Both the position numbers and the translations under genes were made by a program. Positions 51,567-61,685 of a DNA stretch of 64,000 nucleotides are shown here, one piece after another. Every line of letters starts with the position of its first letter. Within the stretch, counting starts at the first letter, position 1. Below the pieces are notes generated by a model, which worked only from the letters and a program-made list of their open reading frames with translations, was not told where the DNA came from and made no database searches. Location of the stretch: NCBI GenBank assembly GCA_017409265.1, contig JAFQSY010000004.1, forward strand, positions 1 to 64,000. The letters are read 5' to 3'. The stretch comes from Clostridia bacterium (GTDB lineage: Bacteria > Bacillota > Clostridia > Oscillospirales > Acutalibacteraceae).

Positions 51567-52523
51567 ATGAAATTATATCCCATAAAGCTGCTTCCCTATG
51601 TTTCGGAAACAATATGGGGCGGCAAAAAGCTGATTGAAGAATACGGTGTAAAAACCGAAAAGAATAATGCTGCCGAAGGCTGGATGCTCTCCTGCCATGA
51701 GGCAGGTGCAAGCACCGTTGCAAACGGCGACTTTGCGGGAATGGCTCTTCCTGAAGTCGTTAAAGCAAATCCTGCGCTTTGCGGCGATAACGCCAAAAAT
51801 TTTGAGGATTTCCCCATTCTCATCAAATTCATTGATGCCATGGATAATCTTTCAGTACAGGTTCATCCCACAAAGGAATACTGCGAGCTGACCGGCAAGG
51901 GGCAGAGCAAAACAGAGTGCTGGTATATCATCGACTGCGAAGAGGATGCAGGTCTTATTCTCGGCTTTAAGGATAAGATTTCTCCCGAAGAGTTTAAGGC
52001 TGCAATCGCAAATAACACTCTGACAGACTATGTTGAAACCGTCAAGGTAAAGAAGGGCGATTTCTTCTTTATTGATTCGGGCACTCTTCACGCAATCTGC
52101 AAGGGTATTCTTCTTGCAGAGGTGCAGGAAAGCTCAAACACAACTTACAGAATTTATGACTATAACAGAGTCGGTGCAGACGGCAAGCCCCGCGAGCTTC
52201 ACGTTGAGGACGGCGCCGCTGTTACAAAGCTTGAAAAATATTCACAGCCCGATTTTTCAAATTCCGATCTTGATACCGATGAACGCAGACTTCTTGCAGA
52301 CTGCCCTCTTTTCAAGGTATGGAAGCTTGACATAAAAGATCCACACATCAACTCTGCAAATGAAGAATCATTTGTTTCTCTGCTTATCATGAGCGGAGAA
52401 GGATCTCTTGAATGCTGCGGAGAAACGCTCCCTCTCGTTAAGGGTGACAGCATTTTTATCCCTGCAAATGCAGGCGAATACAAGCTCATGGGCGAGCTTG
52501 AAATAATCGAAACAAGGATTTAA
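51567..52523 (+). CDS. manA: Mannose-6-phosphate isomerase, class I
   Basis: 318 residues from ATG 51567 (CGGAGGAT upstream). Cupin enzyme with zinc ligands: MDNLSVQVHPTKEYCE, GQSKTECWYII and DSGTLHAICKGILLAEVQESSNTTYRIYDY. It interconverts mannose-6-phosphate and fructose-6-phosphate. The ABC-F gene follows after 1 bp. Confidence 0.93.
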   Translation: MKLYPIKLLPYVSETIWGGKKLIEEYGVKTEKNNAAEGWMLSCHEAGASTVANGDFAGMALPEVVKANPALCGDNAKNFEDFPILIKFIDAMDNLSVQVHPTKEYCELTGKGQSKTECWYIIDCEEDAGLILGFKDKISPEEFKAAIANNTLTDYVETVKVKKGDFFFIDSGTLHAICKGILLAEVQESSNTTYRIYDYNRVGADGKPRELHVEDGAAVTKLEKYSQPDFSNSDLDTDERRLLADCPLFKVWKLDIKDPHINSANEESFVSLLIMSGEGSLECCGETLPLVKGDSIFIPANAGEYKLMGELEIIETRI

Positions 52524-52524
52524 C

Positions 52525-54441
52525 ATGGCAGCGGTCAGTATACAGAATTTAAAAGTTGATTTCGGCGGCAAGGTGCTGTTTGAAAATGTTTCGTTTGACG
52601 TCAATCCCGGTGATTTTGTTGGACTCATCGGCGCAAACGGAACAGGTAAAACCACGCTTTTCAAGGTCATAACGGGTGAAATCGAGCCCACAGAGGGCGG
52701 CGCTTTCATCGGCAGAAACGTTAAGGTCGGCTATCTTGAACAGCATGCCTGCCACGGCTCGGTAAGAACTGTTTATGATGAGGCGTTGAGCATCTTTGAG
52801 CCTTTGATGCAGATGGAGGCGGAGCTTGAAGATATAGCTGCCGCAATCGACAATCACGAAGGCAACAGAGATGAACTCATTGAAAGACAGCAAACCCTCA
52901 ATGAACAGTTTCAGGAGCAGGAAGGGCTTACCTTCAGAAGCCGCACCCGCTCTGCTCTTATCGGTCTCGGCTTTAACGAAAACGATTTCTATCTTTCTTG
53001 CGATAAATTAAGCGGCGGTCAGAGGTCAAAATTGAGTATGTGCAAGCTGCTTTTGAGTGGCTCGGATTTACTCTTGCTTGACGAACCGACAAACCATCTT
53101 GACATTGCAGGCACAGAATGGCTCGAAAACTATTTAAGCACCTTCAAAGGCACTGTAATCGTTATCTCCCATGATCGCTATTTTCTTGACAGAATAACCA
53201 ATAAAACCGTTGAGCTTTCCCACGGCAAATGCCACAGCTCAAAGGGCAATTATACAGAATATCTCAAGCTTAAGGAAGAGCGTCTTGAAAGCGAACGCAG
53301 AGCTTATGAAAATCAGCTTGCTGAAATCAAGCGCATTGAGGGCATAATTGAGCAGCAGCGCTCCTTTGCAAGAGAACGCAACTTCATAACTGCCGAAAGC
53401 AAGCGCAAAATGCTCGAAAAGAAAAAGGCGGAGCTTGTTGTACCCGACCCTCCGCTTTCAAAAATGAGAATGAAATTCACTCCCGCATGCGAAACGGGCA
53501 ACGATGTTCTGAATGTCAGCGGTCTTTCAAAATCATTTGGTTTCAAAAGACTTTTCGCCAATGCGGATATGGAAGTATTCAAGGATGAGCGCGTTTTTGT
53601 GCTCGGCACAAACGGATGCGGCAAAACAACACTTCTGCGTATTCTCACCCGTCAACAATCTGCCGATGAAGGCAGCTTTAATTTCGGTGCAAACGTCAAA
53701 ATCGGATATTTTGACCAGAGTCTCGAAAGCTTAAGGGGCGGAAAAACCGTTATTGATGAGATATGGGACGAGCACAGACTGTTTACCGAAACAACCGTGC
53801 GTAGCTATCTTGCACTATTTCTCTTCAGAGGCGACGATGTGTTCAAGAATGTTGATAACTTAAGCGGCGGTGAAAAGGCTAAACTCTGCCTTTTAAAGCT
53901 CATGCTTTCGGGCGCAAACGTTCTTCTTCTCGACGAGCCGACAAACCATCTTGACATTCCGTCAAGAGAGATTCTCGAAGCTGCTCTTGAGGATTTTGAC
54001 GGTACAATTATCGCCGTTTCCCACGACAGATATTTTATAAATAAGCTTTCAACAAAGATTTACAGAATGACAGCCGATGGCTTTGAAAAGTTCGACGGCG
54101 ATTATAACGCCTATGCAGGCATAGCTCTGGCACAGGCAAAGGAAAAGCCCAAAAAGGCGGAAAACAAGGTCAATTTATATAAGCTTCGCAAAGAACGTGA
54201 CAGCGAAATGAATCGCCTTAAAGGCAAAATCAAGCGTACTGAAGAAGAAATCGACAGACTTGACAGCGAAATTGCCGAAATCAACGGCATTCTTTCGTCA
54301 CCCGAAACTTCTGCCGATTACGAAAGAATAATTGAGCTCACAAACAAGCTTGAAGAGCTTACCGAAAAACAGCTTGAGGTTATGGATGAATGGGAACAGA
54401 TGAATTCAAGGCTTGCAGAGCTTGAAAATATGGAGGTTTGA
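52525..54441 (+). CDS. ABC-F family ATPase (ribosome-associated)
   Basis: 638 residues, two ABC domains: GANGTGKTT with LSGGQRSKLS and DEPTNHLDIAGTEWLEN; GTNGCGKTT with LSGGEKAKLC and DEPTNHLDIPSREILE. A charged linker (IKRIEGIIEQQRSFARERNF) joins them and the C terminus is a coiled coil (about 555-635). No membrane spans. This matches the YdiF/Uup branch. The close antibiotic-resistance ABC-F proteins have a longer linker, so a translation-quality role is likelier. Confidence 0.92.
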   Translation: MAAVSIQNLKVDFGGKVLFENVSFDVNPGDFVGLIGANGTGKTTLFKVITGEIEPTEGGAFIGRNVKVGYLEQHACHGSVRTVYDEALSIFEPLMQMEAELEDIAAAIDNHEGNRDELIERQQTLNEQFQEQEGLTFRSRTRSALIGLGFNENDFYLSCDKLSGGQRSKLSMCKLLLSGSDLLLLDEPTNHLDIAGTEWLENYLSTFKGTVIVISHDRYFLDRITNKTVELSHGKCHSSKGNYTEYLKLKEERLESERRAYENQLAEIKRIEGIIEQQRSFARERNFITAESKRKMLEKKKAELVVPDPPLSKMRMKFTPACETGNDVLNVSGLSKSFGFKRLFANADMEVFKDERVFVLGTNGCGKTTLLRILTRQQSADEGSFNFGANVKIGYFDQSLESLRGGKTVIDEIWDEHRLFTETTVRSYLALFLFRGDDVFKNVDNLSGGEKAKLCLLKLMLSGANVLLLDEPTNHLDIPSREILEAALEDFDGTIIAVSHDRYFINKLSTKIYRMTADGFEKFDGDYNAYAGIALAQAKEKPKKAENKVNLYKLRKERDSEMNRLKGKIKRTEEEIDRLDSEIAEINGILSSPETSADYERIIELTNKLEELTEKQLEVMDEWEQMNSRLAELENMEV

Positions 54442-54443
54442 CC

Positions 54444-56624
54444 GTGACACACGAACAGATTTTTAAAAATGCAAAATGGATTGAATGCACAGGCAGCGAT
54501 GCTCCTCTTTTCAGAAAATCTTTTAATGCAAAGAAAGGCGAAAAGGCTGAAATCATCATCTGCGGGCTCGGATTTTTCAAGCTTTTCATCAACGGCAAAA
54601 AGGTAAGCGAAGATTTGCTTGTCCCCAATGCCACGTGTTACAGCGAAAGAGACCTTCATAAGCTCACATTCCCTCTTGACGATGAACTTTCATACAGAAT
54701 TTACTGCATGAAATACGATGTCACCGATTATCTCTGCGACGGCGAAAACACTCTTGCTGTCATGGTCGGCAACGGATATTACAATCAGATTATCCGCATG
54801 GCAGAGGGTGATGTTGCTTTCGGTACACCCAAGCTCTGCTACATTCTTGAAAAAGAAAGCGGAAACGTTATAAGCGACGAATCAACCCTTTCTCACAAGG
54901 GTTTTATCACATTCAACAATCTTTATCATGGTGAAAAGCATGATTATTCGCTTTATCCGCAGGGCTTTGAGTTTGGCAGATTCGGCGGCGAAGGCTTTAC
55001 CCAAAGCACCGTTATTCCCGCACCCGAAAGCGAATTTTACATTCAGTTCTCCCCTGCCGATAAAGCGGTAAGAACCCTAAAGCCTGTTCTTCTCAAGGAT
55101 GAAGGCGAAACAAAGCTCTATGATGTTGGCGAAAACACCGTTGGCTATGCTGTATTTAAATGCAGTGAAAAAGACAAGAAAATAAAGGTTAATTATGCCG
55201 AGGAAATCTATGATGAAAGACCCTATCACGGCATGAAGTTTGAGGACGGCTATCAGGAAGAGGAATTTATAACCGATGGCACGGACCGTGAGTATATCCC
55301 TCATTTCACATGGCACGGCTTCAGATATTTCAGAGTCAATGCAGATATTGAGCCCGTGAGAGTTGATGTTGTTCACTCCGACTGCCCCGTTACCTCTTCG
55401 TTTGAAAGCGACAATAAAAATCTTAACTGGCTTTATAATGCATATATCAGAACACAGCTTGCAAACATGCACAGCGGTATCCCTTCCGACTGCCCTCACA
55501 GAGAGCGTCTGGGCTATACAGGCGACGGTCAACTTTGCGCAGAAACCGCAATGATGCTGCTCGACTGTCGCGAGTTTTACCGCAAATGGCTCTATGATGT
55601 TGCTGACTGTCAGTGCAAAAACAGCGGACATATTCAGCATACCGCTCCTCTCATGGGAGGAGGAGGCGGTCCCTCCGGCTGGGGCGGCGCAATTGTTGAA
55701 GTACCTTATAAATTCTATAAAACGTACGGTGACAAAGAACTGCTTGATGAGTTCTTCCCTAAGATGCTTCATTTCCTTGACTATCTTGAAAGCAGAAGCG
55801 AAAACGGCCTTGTCTGGCGTGAAGAAAAAGACGGCTGGTGCCTCGGCGACTGGTGTACTCCCGACCCGATTGTTATTCCCGAAACTTATGTTAATACTGC
55901 TCTTTATATACAGTTCATGCAGCAGGTTGTTGAGTCTGCGGAAATTCTCGGCAGAAAGAGCGAGGCTGCACACATTCCCGAGCGCATTGAAAGGGTCAAG
56001 CATGCGCTTGATGTTGCATATTACAGCCCGTGGAGCCACAACTACTGCGGCGATGTTCAGGGCGCATCATCTCTTGCATTCAGAACGGGAATGGGAAACC
56101 AACGAGGCAAAGAGGTCATGATTGAGAAATATAAAAAGCTCGGCATGTATGACACGGGAATTATCGCCACGGAAGCACTTACCGGCTATCTTTTCGAAAT
56201 CGGCGAGTCACAGCTTGCTTTTGACCTGCTGACAAGCGATAGGGATGTTTCTTTTGCATATATGGCAAATAACGGCGCAACAACGCTCTGGGAAAACTGG
56301 GACGGCAGAGATTCGAGAAACCACCCGATGTTCGGTGCAGTTACAAAATATATTTTCATGTATCTTCTCGGTATCCGTCAGTCTGAAGGCAGCGCTGCTT
56401 ATAAAGATGTCATCATCTCACCCTGCTTTGTTGATGGAATGAACGAAGCGAAGGGTCACATTACAACCGAAAACGGTGAAATCAGAGTTGAATATAAAAA
56501 GAACGGCAACGAGGCAAAGGTTAAGGTTTCTGCCGATGAAAGAATAAATGCAGCGTTTGAGTTTAACGGAGAAAAAAATCCGTTCAGCGGTGAAAGAGAA
56601 TTTACAGTTAAGATTGGAGAATAA
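54444..56624 (+). CDS. GH78-family alpha-L-rhamnosidase-like enzyme (second copy)
   Basis: 726 residues from GTG 54444 (GGAGG 7 nt upstream; TTG 54438 is too close). N-terminal GH78 sandwich (KWIECTGSDAPLFRKSF, GLGFFKLFINGKKVSED), then catalytic barrel: SDCPHRERLGYTGDGQL, the classic GH78 acid motif, MGGGGGPSGWGGAIVEVP and ATTLWENWDGRDSRNHPMFG. Cytoplasmic. Not a tandem copy of 48673: identity appears limited to the fold motifs. Co-transcribed with the ABC-F gene. Confidence 0.9.
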   Translation: MTHEQIFKNAKWIECTGSDAPLFRKSFNAKKGEKAEIIICGLGFFKLFINGKKVSEDLLVPNATCYSERDLHKLTFPLDDELSYRIYCMKYDVTDYLCDGENTLAVMVGNGYYNQIIRMAEGDVAFGTPKLCYILEKESGNVISDESTLSHKGFITFNNLYHGEKHDYSLYPQGFEFGRFGGEGFTQSTVIPAPESEFYIQFSPADKAVRTLKPVLLKDEGETKLYDVGENTVGYAVFKCSEKDKKIKVNYAEEIYDERPYHGMKFEDGYQEEEFITDGTDREYIPHFTWHGFRYFRVNADIEPVRVDVVHSDCPVTSSFESDNKNLNWLYNAYIRTQLANMHSGIPSDCPHRERLGYTGDGQLCAETAMMLLDCREFYRKWLYDVADCQCKNSGHIQHTAPLMGGGGGPSGWGGAIVEVPYKFYKTYGDKELLDEFFPKMLHFLDYLESRSENGLVWREEKDGWCLGDWCTPDPIVIPETYVNTALYIQFMQQVVESAEILGRKSEAAHIPERIERVKHALDVAYYSPWSHNYCGDVQGASSLAFRTGMGNQRGKEVMIEKYKKLGMYDTGIIATEALTGYLFEIGESQLAFDLLTSDRDVSFAYMANNGATTLWENWDGRDSRNHPMFGAVTKYIFMYLLGIRQSEGSAAYKDVIISPCFVDGMNEAKGHITTENGEIRVEYKKNGNEAKVKVSADERINAAFEFNGEKNPFSGEREFTVKIGE

Positions 56625-56627
56625 TTT

Positions 56628-57191
56628 ATGGTTACAATCAAGAAATATGAACCGAAATATTTCGACGATGTGCGTCAGGTATGCATAAATACTGGACCTC
56701 TTGAAGCAAGAACAGACCCCAACACCCGCGATTTCATTCTCTTCACATTCTGCGATTATTACTGTGAGCAGGAGCCGGAAAATGCTTTTGTTCTCGTTGA
56801 TGAAAACGATGTTGCTCAGGGCTATGTTTTCGGTGCAACAAATTTTTGGACATACATAAAAAAAATCAAGCCCTATCTTGCAAAAGTAAAAAAGCTCGGT
56901 AAGGAATATTACAGAGATGCTCTCGGAGAAATCATAGGTCACGGTATATATTCTCTTAAATATCCTTCACATCTTCACATTGATATCAACGCTCCGTTCA
57001 GAGGCAACGGTAACGGCTCACGCATGATTTCAACCCTCACGGAGCATATGAAGAACAATATGGGTGTTAAGTCGATAATGCTCATTGTCGGCACAAGCAA
57101 TGTAAGGGGCATTAATTTTTATAAAAAGAACGGATTTAAAGTTATCTGTGCCCTTAAAAACACAGGAACTGTTATGGCAAAGGAGCTTTAA
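56628..57191 (+). CDS. GNAT-family acetyltransferase
   Basis: 187 residues. KKYEPKYFDDVRQVCINTG opening, then HLHIDINAPFRGNGNGSRMI (the acetyl-CoA loop, R/QxxGxG type), and VGTSNVRGINFYKKNGFKVI. Acetylates a small-molecule or peptide amine. It sits between the GH78 enzyme and the Gfo/Idh oxidoreductase, with 3-bp gaps on both sides, so a sugar-derivative substrate is conceivable. Confidence 0.85.
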   Translation: MVTIKKYEPKYFDDVRQVCINTGPLEARTDPNTRDFILFTFCDYYCEQEPENAFVLVDENDVAQGYVFGATNFWTYIKKIKPYLAKVKKLGKEYYRDALGEIIGHGIYSLKYPSHLHIDINAPFRGNGNGSRMISTLTEHMKNNMGVKSIMLIVGTSNVRGINFYKKNGFKVICALKNTGTVMAKEL

Positions 57192-57194
57192 TCT

Positions 57195-58166
57195 ATGCGC
57201 TACGGAGTTATAGGAACGGGCTGGATTGCAAAATCATTTATTGACGGTGCAAGAATGCTGTGCGACGCAGAATTTTCCGCCGTTTATTCAAGAACCGCCG
57301 AAAGTGGAAATAAATTTGCATCGGAAAATAAGATTGCAAACGTCTTTACGGATATCGAAAAGTTTGCAAAGAGTGATTTTGATGCCGTTTATATTGCAAG
57401 CCCCAACCGCCTGCATTTTGAGCAGTCAAAGCTGATGCTGCAAAACGGCAAGCACGTCATCTGCGAAAAACCGATAACCGTTGAACCCGAAGAGCTTGCA
57501 GAATTACAGGCCCTTGCAAAGCAAAACGGACTCATCTACATTGAAGCAATAATGTATATGTTCAACCCTGCAAGGGATTTGCTCAAAAATGCAATCAAGA
57601 AAATCGGCAGAATAACAAGCGTTCATTTTGATTTTTCACAGCTTTCGTCAAAATACCCCGCCTATCTTGCGGGCAGTCTGCCCAACATTTTCAATCCCGC
57701 TCTCGCAACGGGCTGCCTTATGGATTTGGGTGTTTACTGCGTCTATCCCGCCCTCGATTTGTTCGGTCTGCCCCAAAAAATAACCGCCTGCGCACACTTT
57801 ATGGAAAGCGGCGCTGACGGCAGCGGAAATGCGGCGTTTCTTTACCCCGACAAGCTGGTTAATCTCACCTATTCAAAGCTTGGCCAGGACAGACTCGGTT
57901 CGCAGATTTTCGGCGATGAGGGAACAATCGTTATTGAGTCAATCTCAAAGCTTATCAACATGAAGCTGATTGATAATAAAGGCGAAATTACTGAAATCAT
58001 CGGCGATGTTGCAAAAGAGATAATCATGGGCTATGAGGCAGAAGCTTTTGAGAAATTCATCAAAAATCCCGATGACCCGTATTATCAAACTGTCTGCGAA
58101 AGAGCCTTACAGGTCAGCAAAGCAATGAAAGAAATAAGAAATTTAAGCGGAATAAAGTTTAAATAA
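57195..58166 (+). CDS. Gfo/Idh/MocA family oxidoreductase
   Basis: 323 residues. MRYGVIGTGWIAKSFIDGA nucleotide fold, AVYIASPNRLHFEQSKLM, GKHVICEKPITVEPEEL with the EKP motif, then ATGCLMDLGVYCVYPALDLFG with the catalytic Lys/Asp region. It oxidises or reduces a sugar or inositol with NAD(P). Last gene of the plus-strand sugar run, ended by 58175-58212. Confidence 0.9.
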   Translation: MRYGVIGTGWIAKSFIDGARMLCDAEFSAVYSRTAESGNKFASENKIANVFTDIEKFAKSDFDAVYIASPNRLHFEQSKLMLQNGKHVICEKPITVEPEELAELQALAKQNGLIYIEAIMYMFNPARDLLKNAIKKIGRITSVHFDFSQLSSKYPAYLAGSLPNIFNPALATGCLMDLGVYCVYPALDLFGLPQKITACAHFMESGADGSGNAAFLYPDKLVNLTYSKLGQDRLGSQIFGDEGTIVIESISKLINMKLIDNKGEITEIIGDVAKEIIMGYEAEAFEKFIKNPDDPYYQTVCERALQVSKAMKEIRNLSGIKFK

Positions 58167-58174
58167 AACAAAAT

Positions 58175-58212
58175 CGACTGCGGCAACAAAAGCTGCAGTC
58201 GGTAATTTTTTT
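58175..58212. terminator. Bidirectional terminator
   Basis: CGACTGC (58175-58181) with GCAGTCG (58195-58201), T run 58206-58212 on the plus strand and ATTTTGTTTTA on the minus strand. Confidence 0.7.
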
Positions 58213-58213
58213 G

Positions 58214-58969
58214 TTATGCATTAACTGTTTCTTTAGCTTCTGCGTTTTCTTCCTTTTCCTCTTCGGGAGGAATTTCAACGGGCTGAATCGAAACGATAAG
58301 ATTGGTTATTGAAGATGCGAGATAAATCGCGGCGCTGACGAAAATTCCCCAGCTCGGTCCGCACTGAATTGCATCTGCAAGGGTGCTTGCCTGAATCATT
58401 CCCGAAAAATCGTGAAAGCAGAATGCACTTGCAAGCATAAAGAGGCTCGCAAAAAGGTTTGTCATGAAAAGTCCTTTGCTGTTGAACTTTTTGAAGTTGA
58501 GCAGCAGGAAAACAAGGCTCACAAGCAATGAAAGCGCTGCAAGAAGAACAAATATAATCGAAAGCATGAATCGGAGCGATGCATCGCCGATTATTTCAGA
58601 TGAAGGGGCTTTGAAAATTCCTCCGATATCAAAATTGAGGAGATTCAGAACCATTGTTACCGCATTGATTGTAATTTTTTCATCGCAGAATGGAATTGAA
58701 ACCGCCATTGTGCCGAAAGGAAGAAGAAGAGAAAACAACGGAAGTACGCTGATGGGGATTCTGGCAATTCGAAGCTTTGTTCCCACAAATGAATATTTGA
58801 ACTTTCTCATTGTTACGTGAAGCTTTGCAAAAGCTGCTTCTGCCTCGATTGAATCCTGCTCAAGTCTGTTTTCCCAATCGTAGTTTGCAATGTTGACTCC
58901 GCAATCGGGGCATTCTGCCTTGATATTCCATATATGAAGTTTACGGTTACACTTAGGACATCTTGCCAT
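58214..58969 (-). CDS. Membrane protein with N-terminal zinc ribbon, unknown
   Basis: 251 residues from ATG 58969 (AAAGGTG upstream). CPKCNRKLHIWNIKAECPDCG at residues 3-23 is a two-CxxC zinc ribbon. Four hydrophobic spans follow (ISVLPLFSLLLPFGTMAV; LRFMLSIIFVLLAALSLLVS; LFASLFMLASAFC; IFVSAAIYLASSITNLIVSI) and an acidic tail (EEEKEENAEAKE). It resembles zinc-ribbon membrane proteins without known function. Confidence 0.7.
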   Translation of the reverse strand: MARCPKCNRKLHIWNIKAECPDCGVNIANYDWENRLEQDSIEAEAAFAKLHVTMRKFKYSFVGTKLRIARIPISVLPLFSLLLPFGTMAVSIPFCDEKITINAVTMVLNLLNFDIGGIFKAPSSEIIGDASLRFMLSIIFVLLAALSLLVSLVFLLLNFKKFNSKGLFMTNLFASLFMLASAFCFHDFSGMIQASTLADAIQCGPSWGIFVSAAIYLASSITNLIVSIQPVEIPPEEEKEENAEAKETVNA

Positions 58970-59034
58970 AAGATTCACACCTTTTCTTACATTAATATTT
59001 TTATTCTATACTCAAACAGATTTTATGTCAACAA

Positions 59035-59724
59035 TTATTTTTGACCGTAATAGGCGTTTGCTCCGTGCTTTCTGAAATAATGCTTCTTCTGAATGTGCTC
59101 GTTTGCAGGCTGCGCATCAAGAGTTTTACTCAGATATGACATCTTTGCAACCTCTTCAAGAATCGCGGAGTTCTTTGCAGCATCCGCTCCGTTTTTGCCC
59201 CATGTGAAAGGACCGTGAGAACGTACAAGCACCGCCGGAACTGCGTTATAATCTATTCCTCTTGTTTCAAAGCATTCGGCAATAACCCTGCCCGTGTTAA
59301 GCTCATACTCGCCTTCAATTTCCTCTTTTGTGAGGTCTCTCGTACAGGGAACGGAACCGAAAGCAAAGTCTGCATGAGTTGTGCCGTAGCAGGGAATATC
59401 ACTCGCTGCTTGTGCAAAAGAAACGGCAAAGGTTGAATGGGTATGTGCAACACCGCCGATTTCCGGGAATCTGCGGTAAAGCTCAAGATGAGTAGGGGTA
59501 TCAGATGAAGGATTAAGCTCACCCTCAACCTTTTCACCGTCAAGATTCATAACAACCATATCTTCAGGCTTCATGGTTTCATAACTGACACCCGAAGGCT
59601 TTATTACAACAAGACCTGTTTCCTTGTCTATTTCGGAAACATTACCCCATGTAAAAAGCACAAGCTTATATTCAACAAGCTTAAGGTTGGCTTCATATAC
59701 TTTTTGTTTGAGATTTTCGAGCAT
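59035..59724 (-). CDS. araD: L-ribulose-5-phosphate 4-epimerase
   Basis: 229 residues from ATG 59724 (AAAGGAG upstream). [45 protein letters not shown], then [20 protein letters not shown] and [15 protein letters not shown], with the zinc His residues, and HGPFTWGK. It converts L-ribulose-5-phosphate to D-xylulose-5-phosphate. Last gene of the leftward operon that includes a GPH symporter, so pentose uptake and use is likely. Confidence 0.94.
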   Translation of the reverse strand: MLENLKQKVYEANLKLVEYKLVLFTWGNVSEIDKETGLVVIKPSGVSYETMKPEDMVVMNLDGEKVEGELNPSSDTPTHLELYRRFPEIGGVAHTHSTFAVSFAQAASDIPCYGTTHADFAFGSVPCTRDLTKEEIEGEYELNTGRVIAECFETRGIDYNAVPAVLVRSHGPFTWGKNGADAAKNSAILEEVAKMSYLSKTLDAQPANEHIQKKHYFRKHGANAYYGQK

Positions 59725-59737
59725 TTGTTTTTCTCCT

Positions 59738-60289
59738 TTAAACAAACAGAGATGTGATTACGGTTGAATAAACGTGTGACGGATTTTTCAGAAAATTACG
59801 CTTGATTTTATCTGCCTGCTCAATATCTGCGGCATAGACTGTCAGCTCCATAAGAGTTTCTTCCTTATGAACAACCTTAAATGTGACGTAATATCCATTT
59901 CCCGCCTTTCTGACTTCAACGGAATTTTCGCCCTCTCTCTTTTCGAGAAGCCGAAGATTGAGCGCATCTGCGAGCGCCGTTTCCTTAACGGATTTGGGTA
60001 GCTCCTGCGAAAGCTCATTTACGGAAAGCGCACCCTTTGGAGTAAGATAAACAAATCCGTCAGAGGCTGAAAGATTTCCGTTATCGAGAAGCTCATCAAG
60101 TGCCTGACTGATTTCAAAATAGTTTGCAAGCCCGTGAAGCTGAAGAGCCTCTATAATCAAGCTGTCTTTAACCGGCTCGCCGATTTTGCTGACAACATAG
60201 GTAATCAGAATTTTAATCTGCGTTCTGTTGCGAAGTCCGCCGGGCTCAACACCCTCTGCAAAAGCATTAAATTCATTATCCATTGACAT
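59738..60289 (-). CDS. DUF4364-family protein (winged-helix regulator-like)
   Basis: 183 residues. ATG 60289 was chosen because AGGGAG lies 7 nt upstream; it overlaps the symporter gene end by 14 bp. [20 protein letters not shown], then [40 protein letters not shown] form a winged helix, and the C-terminal half ([20 protein letters not shown]) is a beta domain. Family DUF4364 is found in clostridia; local position suggests control of pentose genes, unproven. Confidence 0.8.
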   Translation of the reverse strand: MSMDNEFNAFAEGVEPGGLRNRTQIKILITYVVSKIGEPVKDSLIIEALQLHGLANYFEISQALDELLDNGNLSASDGFVYLTPKGALSVNELSQELPKSVKETALADALNLRLLEKREGENSVEVRKAGNGYYVTFKVVHKEETLMELTVYAADIEQADKIKRNFLKNPSHVYSTVITSLFV

Positions 60290-61685
60290 TTGCATTCTCC
60301 CTGCGCTGTGTAAGCTCTTTCTGAATTTCTTCTTTTTTCTTGCCTGAATAATCATTGAAGAACATCGGTATTGCGGCAAGTGCAAGGCTGACGGCAGGTA
60401 TGATTGTTACCATTATAAACATACCGTCAAGAGTTTCCGTGCTCTGCTGCTGAACAATTTCCTTGAGCTGACCGAGTTCGTTATATTCTCTTAAAGGCTG
60501 AACATAGTTGAAGATTTCAAGCACCTGTGTGGTAATGAAGTTTGAAATACCTGCAGTAAGATTACTGATGAAGGTCTGACACGCAAAACACGCACCCTCC
60601 GCACGTCTGCCCGTTTTCCACTCGAGGTAATCAACGCTGTCCGCAATCATGGCATAGGTGATAACATTGAAAATACCGAGGGGCAGACCTGCAAACACAA
60701 GCATTGCAAGGAATGCATAGAAATTTGAGTAGCCGACAAAATACATTATCAGGTGTACTGCCGCACCGAAAAAGGCCGATGCTATATAAATTGACTTGAG
60801 CGACAGTTTTTTACGCAGTACGGGCATAAGCACCATCGCAACCATCATACCTGCACCGATAGCAACGGTCATAACGGTCTGAACAGGGAATTTCTCTTTA
60901 TATGGTGTAAAGAGATAGTTTGCAAGATATGCACCCGAGGTCTGTGCCATAAGCATTGCTGAACCGAGTATGCTTGAAATAATAACAAGGATAAGAGGTT
61001 TGTTTTTTGTGTATGCAAGGAAATATTCCTTGACTGTGATTTTCTCTTTTTTATCCTCGAGTCTTTCTTTTGTTCCGAAGAACGCAAGCCATGAAAGAGT
61101 TGTGCCTGCGGAAGCAATAAGCACAGCGCTGATGAGGTAGCCTTTTGAAAGACCGAGCTTATCTGTAAATGCTCCTACAAGAAGAGTCGGAACAATTCCG
61201 CCGATTGTGCAAAAAATTCTTGCAGTCGAAAGAAGCTTGTTTCGTTCTTTTTCAAGAGGAGAAACAACCGCACTCATGCCCCAGAAAGGAACATCCTGAA
61301 TTGTAAAGCAAGCTGCCCAGAGAATATATGTAGCAGCGGAATAAATAAATCTGAATGTGTAGTTATCATCAGCGGGTACAACGGGCACCCAGAAAAGAAG
61401 AATTGTTGAAACAAGAATCAGCGGAGGTGAAATCAGAAGAAAAGGGCGAAGCTTTCCAAACTTTGTCTTTGTTTTGTCAACGATAATACCCATAACCGGG
61501 TCATTGAAGGCATCAAAAATACGGGTGATAAGAATAATCATACCTGCATCGCTGAACTTAAGGTGCATTGCATCGGTATAGAAAATCAGCAAGAAGGTTG
61601 ACATGAGATTATAAATCATGCTTCTGCCGAAGCCTGCGGTTGAGAAACTCAAAAGCTCGCTGTTTTTAAGGTATTTCTTTTCCAT
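60276..61685 (-). CDS. GPH-family sugar:cation symporter
   Basis: 469 residues, twelve spans. YNLMSTFLLIFYTDAMHL, ITRIFDAFNDPVMGIIVDKTKTKFGKLRPFLLI (the MelB/GPH motif), VPFWGMSAVV, ADSVDYLEWKTGRRAEG and YTDA-type features place it in the glycoside-pentoside-hexuronide family. It brings pentosides or pentoses in with Na+ or H+. ATG overlaps the upstream gene's stop region. Confidence 0.93.
   Translation of the reverse strand: MEKKYLKNSELLSFSTAGFGRSMIYNLMSTFLLIFYTDAMHLKFSDAGMIILITRIFDAFNDPVMGIIVDKTKTKFGKLRPFLLISPPLILVSTILLFWVPVVPADDNYTFRFIYSAATYILWAACFTIQDVPFWGMSAVVSPLEKERNKLLSTARIFCTIGGIVPTLLVGAFTDKLGLSKGYLISAVLIASAGTTLSWLAFFGTKERLEDKKEKITVKEYFLAYTKNKPLILVIISSILGSAMLMAQTSGAYLANYLFTPYKEKFPVQTVMTVAIGAGMMVAMVLMPVLRKKLSLKSIYIASAFFGAAVHLIMYFVGYSNFYAFLAMLVFAGLPLGIFNVITYAMIADSVDYLEWKTGRRAEGACFACQTFISNLTAGISNFITTQVLEIFNYVQPLREYNELGQLKEIVQQQSTETLDGMFIMVTIIPAVSLALAAIPMFFNDYSGKKKEEIQKELTQRRENANVNG

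Noticed and set aside
54444..56624. Tandem duplication of the first GH78 gene
   Set aside because: The two proteins share fold motifs only and differ in length and catalytic-region sequence; they are not recent copies.
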